Below are positions 10,001 through 14,680 of a stretch of DNA of 48,817 bases, one piece after another (positions within the stretch are counted from its first letter, which is position 1; each line of letters opens with the position of its first letter). This DNA is from Verrucomicrobiaceae bacterium (GTDB lineage Bacteria > Verrucomicrobiota > Verrucomicrobiia > Verrucomicrobiales > V1-33): contig JAIXVE010000349.1 of the NCBI GenBank assembly GCA_027483175.1, forward strand, positions 1-48,817, in the 5' to 3' direction. The notes under the pieces were generated by a model, which saw only the letters and a program-made list of their open reading frames with translations, ran no database searches and was not told the DNA's origin. The translations under genes were made by a program, and so were the position numbers.

Positions 10001-11451
10001 TCAAGCACCACAAGCCAATGCCCCAGCATTCGCACCACGCGGTCGGCGTCAAAAAGGTCGGTGTTGTATTCCGCCGTGGCCAACCATTCGGCACCGATCT
10101 TCTTCACCGCTAGCGCGAAATCGAATTTGGCGGTATGTGTATCGGTTCTCCAGGGCGTGGTCAGGATCCCGGGTAACTTTAGCGAAACCTCAGAAAAATC
10201 CTGCAAGGCGAAGGTTACATCAAATAGCTTGGCTGCACCCGCGTCCCGGCGGAGTTGCAGCATTTCCACGAGCCGCTCAATCGGCATGTCCTGATGGGCA
10301 TACGCCTGAACCGCGGTCTCCTTCACCCGGCCTAACACCTCTCGAAATGTGGGTTGGCCGGCCAGGCTCGTCCGCATCACCAGGGTGTTGACGAAAAATC
10401 CGACGAGATCCTCCACCTCCACCCGCTGGCGGTTGGCTATGGGCACGCCGACCAGAACATCCTCTCGCCCGGTATAGCGGTGCAGCAGGACTTTAAACGC
10501 GGCCAGCAGAATCATGAAGAAGGTTGCGCCCTCCTCCCGTGCCCGGGCCATCAGCCTCGCGGTGAGATCGGAATCAACATGAATCTCAGCCCGGGCCCCG
10601 CGAAAGGATTCTTTTGACGGGCGGGGCCGGTCGGATGGCAGATTCAAGGGTTCCAGATCGCCCGCGAGCTGTGCCTTCCAGTACTCGGCCTGCTTCTCAA
10701 AGACACCGCCGGACAACTGGCGCTCCTGCCACGCGGCATAGTCCGCGAACTGCACGGGCAGCGGTGGCAACGGCATCCCATTCCCGGCGGCGCGTGCCGT
10801 GTAGCAGTCGCCCACCTCCCGCCAGAGATTGGAACGAGACCAGCCGTCCGAGATGATGTGGTGTAAGACGAAGCACAACACATGTTCTTCCGGTCCGAGG
10901 CGGGCCAAAGCCACCCGAAAGCCGGGGGCCGCCGCCAGATCGAACGTGCGGCTGGCCACCTCCTCCATGTAGCGATCAGCCGCCGCCGACCGCTCGGCCT
11001 CGGGCACTGCCTGGAAGTTCTCTGCTTCGAAAGCAAACTCCGCACCCGATGCGACATACTGGAATAGTTGCTCGCCTGCCATGACAAAAGTTGTCCGCAG
11101 GGTGTCGTGGCGGCGCACCACATCGGACACCGCACCTAGCAACACATCCTCGTCCAGGGGGCCGATTAGGTGAAACGATGATGGAATCACATAGACCGGC
11201 AACCGCTCCGAATACTCGTGCAGGAACCACATCCGTTGCTGGCTGTGGGAAGCGGGATAAACCGTGACTCGCCCGGTGGGTTCGTTTGATCGGCCGAATG
11301 CCTCCGTCCGCAGGGGAACGGCGGGCACCATGGCCTGATACTCGGTGGAGTCGGCAGCATCGCGACCGGCGGCAAGTCGCTGAACTAGCAACGCGCGTTG
11401 TTTGGGGCTCAATCGGGCAAGTCGTTCTTTCAGGTCCGTCGCTTCGCTCAT
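4081..11451 (-). CDS. Two-module nonribosomal peptide synthetase, C-A-PCP-C-A-PCP-TE
   Basis: About 2456 aa from the ATG at 11451; the track N-terminus (start 11829) reads into the previous gene. That ATG overlaps the upstream stop as ATGA, supporting coupling. Approximate order: helical linker 1-45; C1 50-480 with HHIISDG near 197; A1 500-1020 (IFTSGSTGRPKG, NHYGPTETT, TGDRGKW); PCP1 with LGGHSI near 1070; C2 1125-1560 with HHSIMDE near 1270; A2 1570-2090 (MFTSGTTGKPKG, NGYGPTENTTF); PCP2 with LGGHSL near 2143; thioesterase with GFSLGG near 2275, acid probably in LLDTHA, histidine in SGTHG. Aligning the pockets to GrsA by eye I read A1 as D-L-T-K-V-G-H-V-G-K (aspartate-like) and A2 as D-A-F-W-L-G-G-T-F-K (valine-like). 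There is no epimerisation domain. C1 at the N-terminus presumably accepts an acyl group from the ligase-carrier encoded two genes upstream. Domain calls are firm; substrates are predictions. Confidence 0.95.
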   Translation of the reverse strand: MSEATDLKERLARLSPKQRALLVQRLAAGRDAADSTEYQAMVPAVPLRTEAFGRSNEPTGRVTVYPASHSQQRMWFLHEYSERLPVYVIPSSFHLIGPLDEDVLLGAVSDVVRRHDTLRTTFVMAGEQLFQYVASGAEFAFEAENFQAVPEAERSAAADRYMEEVASRTFDLAAAPGFRVALARLGPEEHVLCFVLHHIISDGWSRSNLWREVGDCYTARAAGNGMPLPPLPVQFADYAAWQERQLSGGVFEKQAEYWKAQLAGDLEPLNLPSDRPRPSKESFRGARAEIHVDSDLTARLMARAREEGATFFMILLAAFKVLLHRYTGREDVLVGVPIANRQRVEVEDLVGFFVNTLVMRTSLAGQPTFREVLGRVKETAVQAYAHQDMPIERLVEMLQLRRDAGAAKLFDVTFALQDFSEVSLKLPGILTTPWRTDTHTAKFDFALAVKKIGAEWLATAEYNTDLFDADRVVRMLGHWLVVLESIASDPGKLLSDIPVLSAEERQQPLVEWNQTERDYPCDKGVHEMFEEQVERTPDAVAVVFEDQSLTYRELNSRANQLAHHLRGRGVGPEKLVVLFAERSLELVVGLLGILKAGGGYVPLDTTCPPDRLKAMIEETNPTVLITGSSLVEQLPTELPPVFNLDTDWPSLASEKSTNPVSGAGSANLAYAIFTSGSTGRPKGVLIEHRHLVNYVNGIVERLSLPSGLRYGMVSSFSTDLGHTVLFPSLVTGGALHVISRERGTNPKALASYFRSKTIDVVKIVPSHLEMLLQSVSPGQAADLIPRRVLVLGGESSDWRMLERIRKMVPECRIFNHYGPTETTVGVLAHEIDQPHPAHHQTTVPLGRPLPNARVYVVDSQMSQVGVGVPGELLIGGAGVARGYLNRPDETSARFVADPFGCGPEARCYKTGDRGKWLPDGTIEFLGRVDNQVKIRGYRIELGEIEKVLATCSGVRQAVVLANDAATGGKCLAAYLVVDGNFHPAARQLRRFMEEKLPDHMIPSRFLMVSAFPLTPGGKVNRKALERLEGVELEVVEAGYAAPRNEPERVLVEIWQTALRREQVGIHDNFFHLGGHSILAVAICSKVKQLLDLEIPLRWIFDHPTIESLSERIESLRCGGDLKGSEPTRKADRRGPFPMSFAQQGMWLVQQMLPDPAAYNVPKVVRLSGRVNREGVRASLRVILERHEVLRAALVIQGEDLVQQVADAKDFPLPWREVDLRSTAVPERASAWQQVLEEEARRAFDLSEAPLWRILWIQLAEDDQVLAFTFHHSIMDEWSVRLLFQELSCLYHAGGNEESAGLPELPMQYADFAIWQRERLTVKEMEAQRDFWSEQLRELPPDLDLRCGIRKPLHRSGRGAIQSFRLAGEVAARLNVLSREENATSFMTALAAYQVWLYRFTGQDDLVVATPITGRERREFQNLIGFFLNTLPIRCRVKGHEGFEEILRQVRQTVLDAFDHARLPFEEMVELAVKEREAHSQPLHQVMFVFVEQVLPQLILDQAKGHLVPMHNHTSKCDLIFSVMASERGWDCQLEYACDIFTEEEAGRMAGHLKELLEAIAEAPRKPIDQLRLMPESERHRLLVEWNQTGRNYPRDKCAHQIFEEQVNRAPEAVALQSGDVCLSYQEVNVRANRLAHHLRSLGVAPDVLVGLCTERSVEMIIALLGILKAGGAYVPLDPKLPMERLRVLLQDTNASLILCQRLWRDRIVSLAGESSQGGQVLGLEDLLERLEGSDSSDLPCTNKPGDLGYVMFTSGTTGKPKGVMVPHRGIVRLVVDPDYVELGPADVLLQFAPISFDASTFEIWGSLLNGAKLVLPSSESFDLDELGSAITGHGVTTLWLTAALFHQMVELQPAALAGVRQLLAGGDVLSPARVRDYLEMPGHGRLINGYGPTENTTFTCCGVFDEASQVGASVPIGRPIAGTTVYILDKQGEPVPPGVAGELHAGGDGLARGYLNAPELTQEKFVADPFSTDSQARLYKTGDLARWRPDGTIEFLGRFDHQVKIRGYRIELGEIEHALRGCPGVTDAVVVVSEAESGDKQLFAYLVDTSSPQADPASLRARLCSTLPEYMLPNAFVWLDQLPLTPNGKVDRNKLPAPDQSYPKDAQPSDQASSLLELELIRIWERLFHRSGIGRNDNFFDLGGHSLQAARLAVEIEKLLDRKIPIATLFQSPTIASFARRLSDDNWAPAWSSLVPLQPSGSKPPLFLIHGWGGDVYVFLDLARTMKNDRPIYGVQAVGLDGLAPRHTSVEEMARHYAREIRSLQPEGPYHLAGFSLGGWIAYAVAQELSSEGGTVAFLGLLDTHATSHVPLKAYLGTLLPHFRKRLGVHLRQWRELPLAERGQYFLGRWNALSYFVLRKRSRTQLPTEPNRENQKKDQPDYYDVASALYRPKVYSGHVDFFAAETSTPSLHAFWKRMARGGVSIHHVSGTHGTMLEASNLESLAKSMEAALSKAG

Positions 11452-12020
11452 GAATGGATCCGGTTCAGGTTGCGGTTCAGAACCTCGTTGCACGCCGCCA
11501 GGGTTTCTCCCTTTGCCACCGCCGCTGCTAACGATCCATCCGCCGCAATGAGATTGGCCAGCGCACTCCTCACCGCAGATTGTGCCGCGAAGAGACATGG
11601 GGTGCTGTAAATCACCAGGCTGGCACCATGACCTCCGAGTTCCTCCAGACGGCAGACGGGAGACTTGCCACCGGCAATTTGGTTGAAAACCACCGGGCAA
11701 TCCACCAGCGATCTGGCAACATGACAGGCGACGGCGGTGTCGCAGTAACCATCGTCGATGTCCACCAGCAGATGTTGGGATGGCAAAACCGCCCTCACCC
11801 GGCCGACAAAATCCAGCAGGTCGGACCATGCAATGAACCCCTCGTCGGGCAACCCGTAGTGGCTCGCGGAAAACCCGAATCCGCTGATGAACAGGGCATC
11901 ATGGGTTTCCGCTGCCAGCAAGGCACTGAAAACATCATAGACTCCAATGAACGGAACCAGATCCCCGCGTTTGAGGCGCTCACGCAACATCTTTCCTTTC
12001 GATGAATCCAAAGTGTCCAT
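11448..12020 (-). CDS. PEP mutase/isocitrate lyase superfamily protein, internally shortened
   Basis: A 190 aa protein, while relatives of this superfamily (PEP mutase, 2-methylisocitrate lyase, oxaloacetate hydrolase) are about 270-300 aa. The N-terminal part matches well: VPFIGVYDVFSALLA, FISGFGFSASHYGLPD and the metal-site strand LLVDIDDGY (usually DADTGYG). After HVARSL the sequence jumps to VVFNQIAGGKSP and LGGHGASLVIYST, which normally follow about 100 residues later. The missing middle would carry the catalytic ED(K/Q) loop and the KRCGH-type motif, so classical activity is doubtful. The frame stays open, so this is an in-frame deletion or a specialised short form. It starts 3 bases after the ligase stop and overlaps the NRPS start by ATGA. 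Its role in the cluster is unknown. Confidence 0.75.
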   Translation of the reverse strand: MDTLDSSKGKMLRERLKRGDLVPFIGVYDVFSALLAAETHDALFISGFGFSASHYGLPDEGFIAWSDLLDFVGRVRAVLPSQHLLVDIDDGYCDTAVACHVARSLVDCPVVFNQIAGGKSPVCRLEELGGHGASLVIYSTPCLFAAQSAVRSALANLIAADGSLAAAVAKGETLAACNEVLNRNLNRIHS

Positions 12021-12023
12021 GAT

Positions 12024-13868
12024 TTAGTCGAGCAATTCTGCGCGCTCCTCGGTACTCAGACGCCCAAGGGCTTTTGCCAGGTCATCGAGTTCTTTTTCCG
12101 CCTGAATACGCTCCAGTTCGGCGGCAAGCAGGGCGGGAGTCGGCATTCGGAATAGCAGAGGTGTCGGCAGTTCAAGCGACAGGCTTCGACCTAGCCGGGT
12201 GAGCACTTGAGTGGCACGCAGGGAATCTCCACCAAGCATGAAAAAATTGCCCTGCCTTCCGGCCGGCGGGCAACCAAGCACCTCGCTGAACATGTCCACC
12301 ACTCGCTTCTCCATGGGCGATGCCGGTTCTTCATGCGCAGTTGCTAGAAACGCACCCAACTGCCGGGCCAAACCGATGCGCTGGATTTTTCCCGTGGAGC
12401 CTCTTGGAATGTCCGGCACTGCGATAATCCGGCTCGGGGCTTTGAAGGCCGGCAGTCGATCAAGCACAAAACCCCTTAAGTCCGCTTCCGTGCAGTCAGC
12501 GCCCGGGTGCAATACAACAGCAGCGACCACATCCTCGCCCAGCGATGGGTGAGGGACGGCGAATGCCACCGCTTGCCGAACCATGGGATGAGCCAGCAAT
12601 GCCTCATCCACCTCACGGGGAGCTAATTTTTCTCCGCCGCGATTGATCATTTCCTTCAGTCTTCCGGTGATAAACAGATAGCCGTCCGCATCAAAGAAGC
12701 CTTGGTCGCCGGTGCGCATCCAACCCAGATGGAACGCCTGGGCGTTGGCTTCGGGATTCCCATGGTAGCCGGGAGTCACATTTTCACCACGGATGGCAAT
12801 TTCACCAGTGGTTCCAGCTTCCATCTGATCCCCCGCTTCATCCAAAATGGCGATCTCAGGACCAGCGGGAAGCCCCACACAACCGGGTTTCCGGAGGCGC
12901 GGTGGCAAAGGGTTGCTGGCCATCTGGTGAGCAGCTTCCGTCATGCCATAGGATTCGATCACCGGCACCTGGAAAAGATTCTCAAGACCCATCATCACTG
13001 ATGGAGGCAACGCGGCAGATGAAGACCGTATGAAACGGAGGCTGCTTTCCATGATGGATCGGCCTTGGCCTTGCAAATGCGCCAGAATCGCCTGATGCAT
13101 CGTCGGCACCGCGGAATACCAGGTCGGTTTCCAGGTTCCCAGCCAACCGGGAAAATCGTCCGCGTTAAATCCCGTGGTGCAAATCGTGCCGCCACCCGCC
13201 GCCAGCGATGCCAGCACACACGCCACTAGGCCATGGATGTGGAAAAGCGGCATCACATTGAGGCAAAGGTCCGATTCCGACAGTTCCAATGTGCTCCCGA
13301 TGTTCCGGGCCGACGCGCAAAGATTTCTCTGGGTGAGGGGAACCATCTTCGGGCGCGAGGTCGTGCCCGAGGTATGCAGCACCAGAGCCACGTCATCTGC
13401 TTCGGCAAGGCCGGGTTGCGCGGCCCCGGTGCCGGGAGTGCCGGAAAGATCAAAACTCCCGTTGGGCCGCAGGACTAGCTCAATCACAGGCACCCCGAGC
13501 GCAGTGGCCGCCAAGCGGGCCGGTGTTTCATCCCCCACCATCACGATCAGGCTCTTTGCCCGCAAGTCCCCGAGATAAAAGGCGAACTCTTTCTCCAAAT
13601 AGGCAGGGTTCAGAGGCGCCGCGATCGCCACGCTGGCGACAGCCAGAAAAGCCACCGCCAGCTCGGGTCCCTGCGGCAACACGATGGCAACCCGGTCGCC
13701 TCGGCCGATGCCCAGGCAGTTCATCTGCTCCATCGTCCGCTGCACTTGCTCCCAAAGCCTCTCGTGGCTGAGCGGTTCGACACCCTCGCTGGCAATGGCC
13801 TGTCTGGAGCTATATCGGGCGGCGTTTTTCGCGAGCAAAGCGGGGATTGAGCAGTCGCTTTCTGTCAT
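12024..13868 (-). CDS. Acyl-AMP ligase fused to a carrier (ACP/PCP) domain
   Basis: A 614 aa protein. Residues 1-505 are an ANL-superfamily adenylating enzyme: P-loop LHTSGTTSRPKMVP (variant of TSGTTGxPKG), a central ESYGMTEAAHQ, TGDQGFFDADGYLFITGRLKE and the C-terminal lysine in RGSTGKIQRI. Overall it looks like the fatty-acid/oxalyl-CoA ligase branch rather than an amino-acid A domain. Residues about 530-600 form a carrier domain with GGDSLRATQVL, whose serine takes phosphopantetheine. The tail (LDDLAKALGRLSTEERAEL) resembles the helical linker before condensation domains. As the first gene of the operon it probably activates a carboxylic-acid starter and presents it to C1 of the NRPS. The starter identity cannot be read from the sequence. 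Confidence 0.85.
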   Translation of the reverse strand: MTESDCSIPALLAKNAARYSSRQAIASEGVEPLSHERLWEQVQRTMEQMNCLGIGRGDRVAIVLPQGPELAVAFLAVASVAIAAPLNPAYLEKEFAFYLGDLRAKSLIVMVGDETPARLAATALGVPVIELVLRPNGSFDLSGTPGTGAAQPGLAEADDVALVLHTSGTTSRPKMVPLTQRNLCASARNIGSTLELSESDLCLNVMPLFHIHGLVACVLASLAAGGGTICTTGFNADDFPGWLGTWKPTWYSAVPTMHQAILAHLQGQGRSIMESSLRFIRSSSAALPPSVMMGLENLFQVPVIESYGMTEAAHQMASNPLPPRLRKPGCVGLPAGPEIAILDEAGDQMEAGTTGEIAIRGENVTPGYHGNPEANAQAFHLGWMRTGDQGFFDADGYLFITGRLKEMINRGGEKLAPREVDEALLAHPMVRQAVAFAVPHPSLGEDVVAAVVLHPGADCTEADLRGFVLDRLPAFKAPSRIIAVPDIPRGSTGKIQRIGLARQLGAFLATAHEEPASPMEKRVVDMFSEVLGCPPAGRQGNFFMLGGDSLRATQVLTRLGRSLSLELPTPLLFRMPTPALLAAELERIQAEKELDDLAKALGRLSTEERAELLD

Positions 13869-13929
13869 AGGGTGATGGTTTTTGGAAAGGTCGCTGGGGT
13901 CTTAGTAAGCATCGGCCCGGTCAGCAACA

Positions 13930-13959
13930 TCTATCCTGGCGGGTTTTGAATTTTAACAA
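13930..13959 (-). promoter_or_regulatory. Possible promoter of the NRPS operon
   Basis: On the - strand TTGTTA (13959-13954) is followed after 18 bases by GATAGA (13935-13930), a fair -35 and weak -10 pair, about 60 bases upstream of the first gene of the operon. It is one of the few AT-rich spots in the region. This is a weak motif match only. Confidence 0.25.
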
Positions 13960-14053
13960 ACAGACCTCGGGAGTTCGGTCGGTGCATCACTGCTAGAAGT
14001 TTGCTCTCTGCTGGAGGCCCCTGAAAGAGCCATTGGGTCGGACCCCATTGCTG

Positions 14054-14275
14054 TCAGGTTAAGGCCCGGATCCCTGATTCCACGGGGGATTGGCGTCGCC
14101 GTTTGTCCCGCATCACCCGGTCGGGGTAGGGATCGAAATCGAAGAGGGCAGCGATGTCCGGGGCCTTGATGGACTGCCCGGCCAGCAGGTCGTGGAGCTT
14201 TTCATGGCTCAGCCGCGCCCGGCCCACCACGGCACCAATCCGGCGGGCGATCCTCATCCCCAACTGGTTGGGCGA
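14054..14275 (-). pseudogene. Unrecognised gene fragment at the island edge
   Basis: An open frame on the - strand reaches a stop at 14054. Its coding-like part is RPWDRDQTKWSPNQLGMRIA onward, with VVGRARLSHEKLHDLLAGQS and IAALFDFDPYPDRVMRD. I set the lower-bound start near an internal ATG, but the open frame runs up to 14380 without a clear start, overlapping the truncated antitoxin gene in another frame. The charged, helix-rich sequence looks like the C-terminal end of a real protein whose N-terminus has been lost. I do not recognise the family; it is not a PIN toxin. Just beyond its stop is TTAACCTGACAGC and the palindrome GGGTCGGACCC, which could be a relic of an insertion-sequence end. 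Confidence 0.35.
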
Positions 14276-14322
14276 CCACTTGGTCTGATCGCGGTCCCAA
14301 GGTCGCCCCCTGAGTGAAACCC

Positions 14323-14490
14323 CTAACAATGGCGGGCGAGCGCGTCGGCCGATGGCGCATCCGGAACCTCCTCGCGCCAAACCTCCTCCAAACCCTCAAT
14401 GACGAGATCCCTGATGGCGGTGCGTCGGCTCACCGCGGCGACCTTCGTCCTCTCCAGAAGGCCGTCACACAAGTCCACGGTCGTCTTCAT
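14323..14490 (-). pseudogene. Truncated VapB-like antitoxin (ribbon-helix-helix)
   Basis: From the ATG at 14490 the frame reads MKTTVDLCDGLLERTKVAAV, then RRTAIRDLVIEGLEEVW, the typical pattern of VapB/Arc-type antitoxins: an N-terminal strand followed by two helices that bind DNA. Family members usually continue after ...ALARL with a toxin-binding tail; here the frame ends prematurely at DALARHC (55 aa). No VapC/PIN toxin follows; instead an unrelated fragment begins. I read this as a broken toxin-antitoxin locus at the right edge of the island. The track start at 14568 lies inside the right repeat and is not used. Confidence 0.55.
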
Positions 14491-14554
14491 CCGAAACAAA
14501 ACACTTGAAGCTGACTTCGTGCCAACCGCCTCCCTCCCCACCCGCGCCCCACCA

Positions 14555-14680
14555 CATCCCCAGGACACAGCAACACCGGCTCCCCATCGGAAGCCGGTGT
14601 GCCCTCAAAACTCTCCGACAGGATTCCCCGTCGCCCTCCCGCTCAGAACTTATAGTCCATCAGCACCTGGAAGCGCCCGC
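14555..14680 (-). repeat. Right 126-bp direct repeat: authentic bamA 3' end
   Basis: This is the partner of 3017-3142 (7 mismatches by eye, no gaps, same orientation). It contains the last dozen codons of bamA, its stop at 14643 and the downstream hairpin. Recombination between the copies would remove 11,538 bases and leave one bamA 3' end. Confidence 0.88.
14573..14600 (-). terminator. Probable bamA transcription terminator
   Basis: A perfect 9-bp stem (ACACCGGCT / AGCCGGTGT) with a 10-base loop lies about 42 bases after the bamA stop. On the - strand it is followed by a weak T-containing tail (TGCTGTGTCC), so termination strength is uncertain. In the left repeat the stem is interrupted by an AC-for-GG change. 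Confidence 0.5.

Larger units (their letters stand above)
3143..14554. mobile_element. Putative genomic island carrying an NRPS operon
   Basis: The segment between the two bamA-derived repeats differs sharply from the surroundings. Host lines are strongly C-over-G on the + strand (34 C to 10 G in 21241-21300; 26 to 9 in 37021-37080), while island lines are balanced (17 to 16 in 6061-6120; 18 to 15 in 9121-9180). It contains a complete-looking NRPS operon, a truncated antitoxin gene and a gene fragment. No integrase or transposase is intact, so the mode of entry is unknown. The last ~35 bases before the right repeat (from about 14520) are C-rich and host-like, so the true right junction may lie near 14520. 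Confidence 0.7.

Noticed and set aside
4133-11230. Numerous 60-300 aa ORFs on both strands inside the NRPS gene
   Set aside because: All are alternate-frame shadows of the synthetase, which has continuous domain homology through the region.
14054-14380. VapC/PIN toxin for the antitoxin remnant
   Set aside because: The sequence lacks the acidic PIN motifs and is out of frame with a proper start, so I annotate it only as an unrecognised fragment.
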